Shown piece after piece: positions 8,169-18,100 of a stretch of 64,000 bases of DNA (position 1 is its first letter; each line of letters opens with the position of its first letter). The stretch covers positions 124,001 to 188,000 of the forward strand of contig JASENG010000008.1 in NCBI GenBank assembly GCA_030027265.1, read 5' to 3'. Source of the DNA: Lysinibacillus fusiformis. Its GTDB lineage: Bacteria; Bacillota; Bacilli; Bacillales_A; Planococcaceae. The notes below the pieces were generated by a model that saw nothing but the letters and a program-made list of their open reading frames with translations, was not told the DNA's origin and made no database searches. The translations under genes were made by a program, and so were the position numbers.

Positions 8169-8890
8169 GAAAAACATTAGGTATTATCGGTGGTGTCGGT
8201 CCGTTAGCAACGATGTTTATCGGCGAGATGATTGTCCGCCGAACGAGTGCCACTAAAGATCAGGAGCATGTTCATACAATCATAGACAACGATACTTCAA
8301 TTCCAGATCGTACGGAATATATTCTAGACCAAACAAAGGAAAACCCAGTTCCATACTTAGTCAATGATGCAGTGAAATTGGCGAATGCCGGAGCAGATTT
8401 AATCTGTATTCCTTGCAATACAGCACATACTTTCTATAAGGAACTGCAAGCAGCTTCACCAGTCCCAGTACTTCATATGATTCGAGAAACTGCGAAGCGC
8501 GCCGCTTCCACGGGGGCAAAGCGAGTGGGAATATTAGCAACGGATGGAACTTTGACATCTGGTGTTTACCAGCAAGCATTAATCGAGCAAGATGTAGAAC
8601 CGGTCCTGCCAGATGCTATAATTCAGCATCAAGTGATGTCTGTCATATATGATTATGTAAAGGCTGGAAAAGAAGTTTCTGAGCATCAATGGAAGGTAAT
8701 TGAAGAGGCTATGCTTCAACTAAACTGTGACAAAATCATCTTGGGCTGTACAGAGCTTTCTATTGTAAATAAAGAAATAAAACTAAGCGATCGCTATATC
8801 GATTCTCTCATAGTATTAGCGGAAAGTGCTATTGTGGCTTGCGGATATGAATTGGTACAACCTTGTACTCCATTAAAATTGGACGTATAA
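8165..8890 (+). CDS. Aspartate/glutamate racemase family protein, likely aspartate racemase
   Basis: A 241-residue PLP-independent racemase. The two catalytic cysteines are visible in ICIPCNTAHTF and ILGCTELSIV, and the N terminus has the GIIGGVGPLAT signature of the aspartate racemase branch. It would convert L-Asp to D-Asp for the preceding ligase, with which it overlaps by four bases. Broad-specificity Asp/Glu racemases share this pattern, so substrate choice depends on the operon context. A strong terminator follows. Confidence 0.85.
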   Translation: MRKTLGIIGGVGPLATMFIGEMIVRRTSATKDQEHVHTIIDNDTSIPDRTEYILDQTKENPVPYLVNDAVKLANAGADLICIPCNTAHTFYKELQAASPVPVLHMIRETAKRAASTGAKRVGILATDGTLTSGVYQQALIEQDVEPVLPDAIIQHQVMSVIYDYVKAGKEVSEHQWKVIEEAMLQLNCDKIILGCTELSIVNKEIKLSDRYIDSLIVLAESAIVACGYELVQPCTPLKLDV

Positions 8891-8910
8891 AATAGCAGTG
8901 TTTGAATGAA

Positions 8911-8947
8911 AAAGAGCATTTACCTAAAGGTAGATGCTCTTTTTTTA
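8911..8947 (+). terminator. Terminator of D-Asp operon
   Basis: AGAGCATTTACCT pairs with GGTAGATGCTCT around AAA, followed by a T-run. Confidence 0.9.
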
Positions 8948-9213
8948 ATTGGTAAAATAGTCTTCCATGGATTTGATAATTAGGTAGGTAAGAGTTATTT
9001 ACCTTTTATGGGAAATAGTAGATAATTGTTTTTGAAAATTATGTAAAAAGTAGAATAATAGTAAGCGGAAATACTATTTTGTAAGATAATCTTTTTCAAG
9101 ATCGTCTTTAATGGAAGTTGAAAATTAGCATAAATTTTTTACTGATATAGAGATGCTATTGAAATTTTAATGGAATAAAGGTTTAAATATCTAATGAAAG
9201 TAGGCCAATAATT

Positions 9214-9945
9214 ATGAAGAAACTATTAAAGAAAGTGGGCGTTCTGGTATTGGGGATGTCCATACTAAGCTTAATAGGGTGCAGCGATGTAAATGAAAAA
9301 ACAGCGAAAATTATTGAGGGAAAGTTATCCGAAAAATACAATGAATCCTTTGAAGTGCAATATTTAGGGGAACGGTGGGGCACTAAAAGTAATGATACGG
9401 TAAAGACGTATGTGAAAGCATTAGATTCCGACATTATGTTTATTGCGGAAATGGATACATCAGAAAACATCGTTGAAAATTACCCAGAGATGCTGTTAAT
9501 GAATAAATTTGCTTCCGTTTTTAATGAAGCGATTGTCGAACAAGGATTAGAAGCTTCATCGTGGATTAGAAGTCATACAAAAAAATCTGTTAAAATTACG
9601 AAAGATTTGACGATTGAAGACTATCTTGAAAAATCGAATTCAGAGTATATTCATGTAGAAATCGTCATGAAAAATGATGACAGTATTACAGCGGAGAAAT
9701 TAAAAATGATTGTTCAGCAATCCTATGAACAGTTTAATGGCCCTTCTATTTCCGCAACGTATTGGCTATTCAATGATGATGAATATAAAAAGGTGAACGA
9801 AACTTTAGAGAAAGCAGCAAATATAGCTCCCTCTGATTTAGAAAGTTATCAATATGATAGTAAAGTTTTTGTTGAGTTAACGGAAAATGGCTTCGTTGAA
9901 TCCGATGAAGAGATTAATAACAGGCTGGGTGGAGGGACTAATTAA
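9214..9945 (+). CDS. Hypothetical lipoprotein
   Basis: A 243-residue protein with a lysine-rich N terminus, a hydrophobic segment and a lipobox ending LIGC with Cys23, so it should be lipid-anchored outside the membrane. The mature part is hydrophilic, mixed alpha/beta and acidic toward the end, without a motif I recognise. The ribosome site is weak (AAAGTAGG). It is a single-gene unit with a terminator after it. Bases 8948-9213 upstream are AT-rich and hold nothing else I can identify. Confidence 0.75.
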   Translation: MKKLLKKVGVLVLGMSILSLIGCSDVNEKTAKIIEGKLSEKYNESFEVQYLGERWGTKSNDTVKTYVKALDSDIMFIAEMDTSENIVENYPEMLLMNKFASVFNEAIVEQGLEASSWIRSHTKKSVKITKDLTIEDYLEKSNSEYIHVEIVMKNDDSITAEKLKMIVQQSYEQFNGPSISATYWLFNDDEYKKVNETLEKAANIAPSDLESYQYDSKVFVELTENGFVESDEEINNRLGGGTN

Positions 9946-9973
9946 TATCTATATCTATAAAGCGATTTCCACG

Positions 9974-10014
9974 AACAGCTAGCCTCAAAAATTGAATGGG
10001 GGTAGCTGTTTTTT
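9974..10014 (+). terminator. Terminator after lipoprotein gene
   Basis: AACAGCTAGCC pairs with GGGTAGCTGTT (small internal offset) and is followed by a T-run. Confidence 0.8.
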
Positions 10015-10178
10015 ATAATCGCTATATTTAGTTTTGTGAATTTTTGCCGGTTTATTTTGTCACTCATACAGTACTGGCAAAGAAATAATTTAAACAGATA
10101 AAGGTTGTTGAATTGTCGAGTATTTCTGCAATAATATGGTACACTAAACGCAAGTAACTAAAGGTAGGTAAACTAATC

Positions 10179-11327
10179 ATGTCCGTAATCAATTTATTAA
10201 ACGAAACATTACAAAACAAATGGAAATATGAAACAACAATGAAGGTCCAGGATGAAATGATTCCAGCAATGCTCGAAGGAAAAGACGTTGTGGCCGAATC
10301 TCCAACTGGTTCAGGTAAAACATTGGCATATGTACTTCCCATCTTAAATAAAGTAGATGGCAGCAAAAAACAAACACAAGCCCTAATTGTAGCTCCTTCA
10401 CAAGAATTAGCCATGCAAATAGTTGAGGTTATTCGTGAATGGACTGCTGGTACTGATATTACAGTGCAGCAACTAATTGGCGGTGCAAACTCTGCTCGAC
10501 AAATTGAAAAATTGAAGAAAAAACCAACAATCGTTGTTGGAACACCAGGTCGTTTAAACGAACTGGCAAGAGCAAATAAATTGAAGCTAAAGGAAATTCA
10601 AATCGTAGTTCTCGATGAATGCGACCAATTATTAAGCCGTGAATATCGCGTAACGGTTAAATCCTTTATTGAAGGTGCTGCTTACGGAAGACAAGTAGTA
10701 GTGGTATCTGCAACGATTACTGAAGAAATTAAACTTGTCGCAAACCGATTGATGTTTGAACCAGTGCATATCGAGATTAAACCTGAAGACATGGTCCAGG
10801 TTGGGAAGGTCGTACATTCCTTCATTAAAGTGGATGAGCGGGATAAAACGGAAATGCTTCGTCGTCTTGCCAATATCGAGGGCCTTAGCGGATTAGCGTT
10901 CGTCAATAATATCGACCAAGTACTGATGAAAGAAACGAAATTAAAATACCGCGATGCTAAAGTCGTAACATTGCATTCAGATATGAAAAAAGAAGAGCGA
11001 AAAAAAGCATTGGACGCATTCAGAAAAGGGGAAGCGCGCATTTTAATCGCCACAGATATCGCTGCCCGCGGCCTGGATATTGAAGGGTTGACGCATGTCA
11101 TTCATGTGGATGTCCCACGTACCATTGAACAATATACACACCGATCAGGCCGTACTGGACGTGCTGGAGCTGATGGGGAAGTACTTACTTTACTATCATT
11201 CAAGGATGAAAAAGATTATAAAAAGCTAACACGTGAAATGAAAGTCAAAGCGGTTCAAAAAGTATGGCATCAAGGAAGTATTGTAGAGGGTAATTCAAAA
11301 TCGGTGACACAAAAGCGAGGGAAATAG
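10179..11327 (+). CDS. DEAD-box RNA helicase (DECD variant)
   Basis: A 382-residue ATP-dependent RNA helicase with the two-domain core and almost no extension. Visible: a Q-motif Gln at 24, motif I SPTGSGKT (41-48), PSQELAMQ, TPGRL, motif II DECD at 146-149 (Cys replaces Ala), motif III SAT, motif V ATDIAARGLD and motif VI HRSGRTGRAG. Size and domain make-up resemble B. subtilis YfmL, implicated in ribosome assembly, but I cannot separate it from other small CshA/B-type helicases. The aminopeptidase gene begins one base after its stop, so the two are probably cotranscribed. Confidence 0.9.
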   Translation: MSVINLLNETLQNKWKYETTMKVQDEMIPAMLEGKDVVAESPTGSGKTLAYVLPILNKVDGSKKQTQALIVAPSQELAMQIVEVIREWTAGTDITVQQLIGGANSARQIEKLKKKPTIVVGTPGRLNELARANKLKLKEIQIVVLDECDQLLSREYRVTVKSFIEGAAYGRQVVVVSATITEEIKLVANRLMFEPVHIEIKPEDMVQVGKVVHSFIKVDERDKTEMLRRLANIEGLSGLAFVNNIDQVLMKETKLKYRDAKVVTLHSDMKKEERKKALDAFRKGEARILIATDIAARGLDIEGLTHVIHVDVPRTIEQYTHRSGRTGRAGADGEVLTLLSFKDEKDYKKLTREMKVKAVQKVWHQGSIVEGNSKSVTQKRGK

Positions 11328-11328
11328 G

Positions 11329-12558
11329 ATGACTTTTGAAGAGAAATTAGAGCAGTTTGCTGAATTAGCAGTAAAGATTGGCGTTAACATTCAAAAAGGG
11401 CAGTATTTATTAATCAATACTTCTACAGATACACTTGAGTTTACGCGCATCGTTGTGAAGAAAGCCTATGAAGCAGGCGCAGGGCGAGTTCAAGTGAATC
11501 TGACCGACCCTGAGATAACACGTTCTTTTTATGAATTAGGTGCAGAAGAGGAGTTCAGTAAGTTTCCAAAGTGGACGGTTGCCCAAAGACACGAACTAAT
11601 TGAACGAAAAGGGGCACTATTATGGATTGATGCAGAGGATCCGGATCTTTTAGCAGGAATCCCCTCTTCTCGTATTTCTGCTCAAGAAAAAGCTTCTGGT
11701 ACGGCGCTGGTTCGATACCGTAAAGCGATTATGAACGATGAAATTGCATGGTCGATCATTGCAGTTCCATCAAAAAAATGGGCAGCCAAGGTATTCCCTG
11801 ATTTAGATGAGTCCGAACAAATGCAAGCATTATGGGAAGCAATTTTCAAAACAGTCCGCATAGGTGAAGGGGATGCTGTTGAGAATTGGCGGAAGCATAT
11901 TGATACATTACAAGATCGCGCAGAACAGCTTAACAATATGAAAATAGCAAAATTACATTACAAAGCACCAGGAACAGACTTAACAATTGAACTGCCTGAG
12001 AAACATTTATGGATTTCCGGAAGCAGCAAAACACCGGAAGGCTCAACATTCATTGCCAATATGCCTACAGAAGAAGTCTTTACTTTACCTGCTAAATACG
12101 GGGTAAATGGTGTAGTGAGCAGTACTAAACCGTTAGCATATCAAGGCAATATTATCGATCAATTCTCTTTGAAGTTCGAAAAAGGGAAGATTGTTGAAGC
12201 CCGTGCAGAGGTAGGAAATGATTTGCTGCAGGAATTAATTACGCAAGACGAAGGGTCATCCTTCTTAGGAGAGGTTGCCTTAGTTCCACACAAGTCGCCA
12301 ATTTCCGAATCCGGCATTTTATATTACAATACGCTATTTGATGAAAATGCCTCCAACCATTTAGCAATCGGTGAAGCATATCCGACATGCTATGAAGGTG
12401 GTCAACAATTAGAGGAAGGCCAATTAGAATCGCTGGGCATCAACGTTTCCATCACTCATGTCGATTTCATGATTGGAAGCGCGGAAATGGACATTGATGG
12501 AATCTTGCCAGACGGGACAAAACAACCAATCTTCCGAAAAGGGAATTGGGCGTTTTAG
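11329..12558 (+). CDS. ampS: M29-family aminopeptidase
   Basis: A 409-residue metalloaminopeptidase of the thermophilic aminopeptidase (AmpS/PepS) family. The N-terminal domain matches the family (NIQKGQYLLINTSTDTLEFT). The C-terminal metal site residues appear in NMPTEEVFTLP, FLGEVALVP, NHLAIGEAYP and THVDFMIGS. It releases N-terminal residues from cytoplasmic peptides. It follows the helicase after one base, with a GA-rich ribosome site inside the helicase end, indicating coupled expression, though no functional link is obvious. Confidence 0.88.
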   Translation: MTFEEKLEQFAELAVKIGVNIQKGQYLLINTSTDTLEFTRIVVKKAYEAGAGRVQVNLTDPEITRSFYELGAEEEFSKFPKWTVAQRHELIERKGALLWIDAEDPDLLAGIPSSRISAQEKASGTALVRYRKAIMNDEIAWSIIAVPSKKWAAKVFPDLDESEQMQALWEAIFKTVRIGEGDAVENWRKHIDTLQDRAEQLNNMKIAKLHYKAPGTDLTIELPEKHLWISGSSKTPEGSTFIANMPTEEVFTLPAKYGVNGVVSSTKPLAYQGNIIDQFSLKFEKGKIVEARAEVGNDLLQELITQDEGSSFLGEVALVPHKSPISESGILYYNTLFDENASNHLAIGEAYPTCYEGGQQLEEGQLESLGINVSITHVDFMIGSAEMDIDGILPDGTKQPIFRKGNWAF

Positions 12559-12620
12559 TTGATGTACTTGGTGCATTATTTCAATGTAAATTACTTCTGC
12601 AAAAGATTTATTAACTAAAT

Positions 12621-12668
12621 CAGCCACGTTCTTCTGAATACTCGGAAGGACGTGGCTGTTTTAGTTTT
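12621..12668 (+). terminator. Terminator after ampS
   Basis: CAGCCACGT pairs with ACGTGGCTG, with CTTC/GGAAG inside, followed by TTTTAGTTTT. Confidence 0.85.
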
Positions 12669-12718
12669 GTTAAGGAAATTATAAAATTTCGCTTTGGGGA
12701 TAACTTAAAAAAATAAGT

Positions 12719-12825
12719 TTGACATCTAGCTCCAGCACCCTAGCCCCTCGAGGTCGCTTCGGTACCTTCCCACGTGTGGCAAGCACACTTGTCAGGGCTA
12801 ATCAGGGCGCTTGCGCTTTTGTTCT
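12719..12825. repeat. Dispersed GC-rich Bacillales-type intergenic repeat
   Basis: A GC-rich island beginning TGACATCTAGCTCCAGCACC and ending GGGCGCTTGCGCTTTTG. From general knowledge, this CTAGCTCCAGCGCCTAGCCCCTCGAGG...GGCGCTTGCGCTTTT wording recurs in intergenic regions of many Bacillales genomes. AGCCC/GGGCT complementarity suggests a folded RNA or DNA. No coding frame is evident. The 49-kb repeats share its opening (GTCTAGCTGCAGG) and its closing GCTTTTCTT style. Confidence 0.55.
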
Positions 12826-12862
12826 TATTAATCGACAGCCATAGAGAAAATAATAACCCAAA

Positions 12863-12899
12863 TTGACAAATTATACATATAGTGTAAAATTACACTATA
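12863..12899 (+). promoter_or_regulatory. Promoter with palindromic operator of XRE gene
   Basis: TTGACA at 12863-12868 and TAAAAT at 12885-12890 form a sigma-A promoter with a 16-bp spacer. A 9-bp inverted repeat, TATAGTGTA-aaat-TACACTATA at 12878-12899, covers the -10 region. This suggests autorepression by the HTH protein encoded immediately downstream. Confidence 0.7.
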
Positions 12900-12915
12900 A
12901 GAGGAGCTGGATACT

Positions 12916-13365
12916 GTGGATAAAGAGAGTTTTTCTAAATTAATCTCTAATAAAATGAAACTTGTACGAACTGAACAAGATTACTCACAAGATAAAATGG
13001 CGGAAGTTTTAGGCATTTCTAAAAAAACGCTTATACAAATCGAAAAAGGCAGAACTATTGCAAACTGGACATCTGTTGTAGCCTTTTGTGCATTATTTAA
13101 TCAGAGTGAAATCTTAATCTCTGCAATAGGTGACAACCCAGTAGCCTTTGTCCAGCTTATTGCAAACAATGTTGAAGGAACATCAAATGAAAAAACGATG
13201 GGTGGCAGAATCTGGTGGAAGGAAGTTGGAAATAAGGGGAATTTCCGCCTGCAACAAAATCTGATCAGTAATCATTTTAGAATTTTAGATGAAGACAATT
13301 TTCGATGGTTCAGCTCATTTGATGAAGATGAAGCAAGAAGAAGATTGAATGAGTTAGGGGCATAA
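12916..13365 (+). CDS. XRE-family transcriptional regulator
   Basis: A 149-residue protein. Residues about 10-70 form a Cro/C1-type helix-turn-helix (EQDYSQDKMAEVLGISKKTL, then IQIEKGRTIANW). The C-terminal half (GRIWWKEVGNKGNFRLQQN ... RWFSSFDEDEARRRL) looks like a small separate domain that could sense a ligand; I do not know it. GAGGAG precedes the start, an ATG-like GTG at 12916 (GTGGATAAAGAG). The palindrome over its promoter argues for autoregulation. The membrane-protein gene 25 bases downstream is probably in the same transcript and may be its target. Confidence 0.8.
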   Translation: MDKESFSKLISNKMKLVRTEQDYSQDKMAEVLGISKKTLIQIEKGRTIANWTSVVAFCALFNQSEILISAIGDNPVAFVQLIANNVEGTSNEKTMGGRIWWKEVGNKGNFRLQQNLISNHFRILDEDNFRWFSSFDEDEARRRLNELGA

Positions 13366-13390
13366 TCCATGATTTAAAGGGGAGTGTGTT

Positions 13391-13846
13391 ATGACTAATA
13401 GCAAGAAGTTTCTTTTAATTGCCTTGATAGGGACATATCTATTAGCTTTTGTGATGAATGTCATGCCTGCAATAAAGCATCCGGATCTAAATGTGAGCAT
13501 AAGCGATTTAATTACAAGTGTATTATTTGGCTTCTTGTTACTCATGTATTCTAAAACAGGAAGCAAGAAGTTAAGGATAGTTTCAATTGTAGGTATTTTT
13601 TCGGGTGTCGTTATTTGTATAATCTATCATTTTGAAAGTGTAATGAGTGTTAATCCATTTTTGAATGCAATCGCTTCTTTACAGTATCCTCTATATGCTA
13701 TTTTTACGATTCCATTTTTCGGAGGGAATCTATTTTTTGATATTAACTATGGAACTTACTCATTATTTCTTTCCCTTTTTTATGGAGTTGTTCTTGGACT
13801 CTCAATCTACTTTAAAAAAAGAGATTTTAATGGTCAAATCAGGTAA
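13391..13846 (+). CDS. Small integral membrane protein
   Basis: A 151-residue protein with about four to five hydrophobic segments (near 6-26, 40-56, 63-80, 90-110 and 120-140) and no recognised motif. Short Lys/Arg-rich stretches such as SKTGSKKLR mark cytoplasmic loops. GGGGAG precedes the ATG. It is cotranscribed with the XRE regulator just upstream, so expression is likely under that regulator. Function unknown. Confidence 0.7.
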   Translation: MTNSKKFLLIALIGTYLLAFVMNVMPAIKHPDLNVSISDLITSVLFGFLLLMYSKTGSKKLRIVSIVGIFSGVVICIIYHFESVMSVNPFLNAIASLQYPLYAIFTIPFFGGNLFFDINYGTYSLFLSLFYGVVLGLSIYFKKRDFNGQIR

Positions 13847-13876
13847 TTTTGAGCATCAACCCAAAAATTACATCTC

Positions 13877-13927
13877 AAAAAAGACTGATTTTTACGAATG
13901 TTTGTTCGTAGAAATCGGTCTTTTTTG
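13877..13927. terminator. Strong terminator before sbcD
   Basis: AAAAGACTGATTTTTACGAA pairs with TTCGTAGAAATCGGTCTTTT; A and T runs on both sides would allow use on both strands. Confidence 0.85.
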
Positions 13928-13976
13928 ATCGAAAGATGTTATAATGGAAAAAACATTTCAAATGGAGGACGAGTGA

Positions 13977-15149
13977 ATGAAACTATTTCATACTGCAGAT
14001 TGGCATTTAGGGAAACTTGTACAAGGTGTTTATATGACAGACGACCAACGCTATGTTTTGGAGCAATTTTTGCAAGCCATTGATGAAGAACAACCAGATG
14101 CCGTGATTATTGCTGGGGATCTTTATGACCGTGCACTTCCTCCAGTCGAAGCTGTTGATTTATTGGACGAGATATTGGCTGAAATTGTGTTAAAACGAAA
14201 AGTACCCGTATTAAGCATCGCAGGGAACCATGATAGCCCGACACGACTTCGTTTTGGCAGCAAATTGATGAGAGAGACTGGATTGCATATATCTGGAGAG
14301 CTATCAGCGAAGCTAGAGCCTATTATTCTAAATGATGAATTTGGAGAAATTCATTTTTATTTAGTTCCTTTTGCTGAGCCGTCTACAGTAAAAAGTTTAT
14401 TTGAAGACGATTCGATAAGTACACATGATGATGCAATGAAAAAGATCGTAGAAAAGATTGAAGAAAAAATGGACAAGTCAAAACGACATGTCTTTATTGG
14501 ACATGCTTTTGTAACGCCATATGGTGAAAAACTGGATAATACAAGTGATTCTGAACGTCCGCTGGCAATCGGAGGATCCGAATGTGTGAGTGCACAATAC
14601 TTTAATTCATTCCATTACACAGCTCTTGGGCATTTGCATAAGGCACACTATGTATTAAACGAAACCATCCGATATTCAGGGTCACCATTAAAATATTCGT
14701 CTTCGGAGGCGAAGCATGAGAAGGGCTATTTAGTTGTGGAGCTAGACCAACATGGACAAGCCTCCGTTGAAAAACGCAAATTTATTCCGAGACGGGATAT
14801 GAGAATAGTAGAAGGATCTATTCAAGACCTATTAAAAACGCCTGTAAATGAGGATTATGTTTTTGTACGGTTAACTGACTTAACTCCAGTGGTAGGGGCA
14901 ATGGAGCAAATTCGAACAGTCTATCCAAATGCCATGCATGTTGAACGCAAAGCTCTTTCACGGGAAACATTTGAAGGGGAAGAAGAATTTGTACGAAGAG
15001 AGCAGATGGACGACTTAAGTTTGTTTAAGGCATTCCACAAAGAAATATTGGGGCAGGAGCCAAATGAAATAGCTGAGAAATTGTTTGAAGAGGTATTACA
15101 GGAATTGCTCGCAGAAGAACGTGAAACGAAAGAGGTGGTAGTGAAATGA
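13977..15149 (+). CDS. sbcD: Exonuclease subunit SbcD (Mre11-type nuclease)
   Basis: A 390-residue metallophosphoesterase-fold nuclease, partner of SbcC. Motifs are clear: HTADWHLGK at 4-12, GDLYDR, SIAGNHDSPTRL, IGHAFV and ALGHLHKAH, which supply the Mn ligands. The SbcCD complex opens hairpins and cuts blocked DNA ends during repair and at inverted repeats. The stop overlaps the sbcC start by four bases. Length is typical. The frame opens directly after the terminator at 13927 with GGAGGACGAGTG before the ATG. Confidence 0.95.
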   Translation: MKLFHTADWHLGKLVQGVYMTDDQRYVLEQFLQAIDEEQPDAVIIAGDLYDRALPPVEAVDLLDEILAEIVLKRKVPVLSIAGNHDSPTRLRFGSKLMRETGLHISGELSAKLEPIILNDEFGEIHFYLVPFAEPSTVKSLFEDDSISTHDDAMKKIVEKIEEKMDKSKRHVFIGHAFVTPYGEKLDNTSDSERPLAIGGSECVSAQYFNSFHYTALGHLHKAHYVLNETIRYSGSPLKYSSSEAKHEKGYLVVELDQHGQASVEKRKFIPRRDMRIVEGSIQDLLKTPVNEDYVFVRLTDLTPVVGAMEQIRTVYPNAMHVERKALSRETFEGEEEFVRREQMDDLSLFKAFHKEILGQEPNEIAEKLFEEVLQELLAEERETKEVVVK

Positions 15150-18100
15150 AGCCGATTAAACTGACGATGACGGCTTTTGGGCCATATAAAAATGCAGAAG
15201 TAATTGATTTCAATGAATTAAAAGGCAACCGGTTATTTGTGATTTCGGGTTCAACTGGAGCAGGAAAGACGACAATTTTTGATGGCATCTGCTTTGCTTT
15301 ATATGGCTTTGGAAGTGGGCAAGACCGTAAAGAAACCAAATCGCTAAGAAGTGATTTTGCCGAAGATTCAGTTCATACTGCTGTTGAATTAGTCTTTGAA
15401 ATTCACGGAAAAACCTATCGTGTGCTGCGCCAGCTTCCTCATGTGAAGGAAGGGAATAAAAACGCTACGGGTGATAAATACGAGCTGTTTGAGATGCAAA
15501 ATGATGGACAAGAAGTTGCGATAGTTGAACGCCAAAGAATTAAGGATATTAACCAAAAGATTGAAGATCTAATCGGACTATCCTATGACCAATTCAATCA
15601 AATTGTGATGCTTCCGCAAGGGGAATTTCGCAAACTCTTAACCTCTCAATCTGATAATAAAGAAGAAATCTTGCGTAAAATTTTTAAAACGAACCGCTAC
15701 GGAGAAATGGCTCAAAAGCTTGAGGAAAAAAAACGAAAAGCAGAGATGGAGTTAAATCAGGCTCGGGCTTTAAAGGATAGTTTAATTGATCAGGTCAAAG
15801 GAGCTCTGCCAGAACGTGATTCCCTGCTGTTTGCAGTGTTAGAGCAAAATTCGAATATCTATCAGATTCAAGATGCATTGGATGAAGAAATTCAATTTTA
15901 TCAACAAAAAATAAGAGAAGACCAAAAATTTTACGATGAAGCTGTAATAAAACATAATGAGCAATACAATCGATATATGTATGACAAGGCGGTAAATGAG
16001 CGAATCGAAGCTTATGAAAAAAGAAAACAAAAGCTTCAAGAATTAGAACAGCAAAAGCCGATTTATGAGCGGATGCAAAAAGAGTATGAGGCTGCCATTC
16101 AAGCAAATAAAATCCAGCCGATAAATCAGCAATGCCATGCTTTAAACAAAGCTAAGGCGGAAAAGCAGCACCATTTAAAGAATATAAAACAAAAATTAGA
16201 ACAGGCGAAAAAAGATTTAGCTGATGCTAATTTAGCATACGAAGCAGAGCGTGCCAAAGAGCAGGAGCGAGATCAGGCATCTCAACAATTAAATGATCTT
16301 CAAAAATTAATGCCTCGTTATGAACAAATTGAAGCGCTAAGCAAAACGGTTCAATCATTGCAGGCAGCCGAACACAATGCGCGTACTGCTTTAGAAAACC
16401 TCGAACAGGAGCTGAATGGAGAAAAAGCTAAAGTTACTCAACTTAGCCAAGTAATCGAACAGCTGGAAGAAAAAACGGATAACTTTAAAGAGCTGCTAGA
16501 GCAGCAAGGGGTATTAAGAGAAATTGTGAACTGCTTTTCTAATTACAATCAGTTAAAAAATGAATTGCAGCTCTTACAAACACAGTCCAATAATGTAGAA
16601 AAAGAATACAGTGCGGCAAAAGTAATCTATGAGCTGGAAGAAGGAAAATGGCTAACAAATCAGGCATCCCGTCTTGCAGCGAGTCTAGTTCCAGGCTCAC
16701 CATGTCCAGTATGCGGAAGTACAGAGCATCAGCAAATTAGTAATCAACATACTGAAATTGTGGATGAGGCGACAATAAAGAAATTAAAAGCAAATCTTGC
16801 AGAAGCGGAGCAAAAGAAATATCGTTTGGAAGCCAATGTGGGTGCACTTGAAGCTCGGGTAAAGCAGTGCGAACAAGAGCTTGAAAGGCTTCATGCACCA
16901 CTTACGCAGGAACAACAATATGTTCAACAATTTAAAGAACTGAATTTAACGATTGAGCAATTGAAAAATGAGGATGCAAAACTTGTAAGCTATAAAAAGA
17001 ATTTGAAACAATTAAAAACGGTGCTTGAACAATTAGAAGAAAACCAAAAACAGCTAGAAGAGAAGCACCATCAAACGAAAGAGCTGCTGTTAAAAGAAAG
17101 TACGGTTTTGGCAGAGCAGCAAAAGGAAATTCCAAGTGAATTACAAAATATTTCGCTATTGCACAAGGCCATTGCACAAGCAGAAAAGCACAAGCTTATT
17201 TTATTTGCCCGCTGGGAACAGGTGCAAAAAAAAGCACATGAAGTTGAGAAGTTAGTTGCAACAACAGAAGAAGCAGTAAATCAAACATCGAAACAAATTG
17301 AACAGGCTGAAGAAAATCTCGAGCAAGCAAAAGAAGAATTGAAACATTCTATGGCTGCTGCTGGATTTGAAAACTATAAGCATTTTGAGTCTTCATTACG
17401 CGATGATTTCCGAATTAATCAGCTGCAAAATCAATATATGGAGTTTTCCAAAGAGCTTCATGCTGTGTCTACTCACATCGAGCAAGAAAGCGGAGAATTG
17501 GAAGGCAAAGATAAAGTAGATTTGACATTCGTTGAAGATACTTTGAATGCATTGAAACTTGAATTTGAAAGTGCGCTTCAAACGTTGAACCGTTCGAGAG
17601 AATGCGAACGTCAAGCAATTAATTTCTCGGAGAAGCTGGATCATGCAGCAGATCAAATATTCAAGCTTGAAGAGGAGTCGAGCCAGATTATTGATTTGCA
17701 TAATTTATTGCGCGGTCAAAATAGTAAAAAAATCTCCTTTGAACGCTATGTACAAATGGGGTATCTAGAGCAAATTACGGAAGCGGCCAATATTCGATTG
17801 AAAAGTCTATCAAATGGCCAGTACTATTTACAATGTTCTGACAGACAAGAATCCCACGGTCGTCAAAGTGGTCTAAGCTTGGATGTCTATGATACGTATA
17901 CGGGACAGTCACGAGATGTTAAATCCTTATCAGGAGGAGAGAAATTCAACGCATCCCTATGTTTGGCACTAGGAATGGCGGATGTCATCCAAAGTTTCCA
18001 AGGAAATGTAAAAATCGATACGATGTTTATCGATGAAGGCTTCGGCTCTTTAGATGAGGAATCATTGATGAAAGCCATCGACACTTTAATCGACCTTCAG

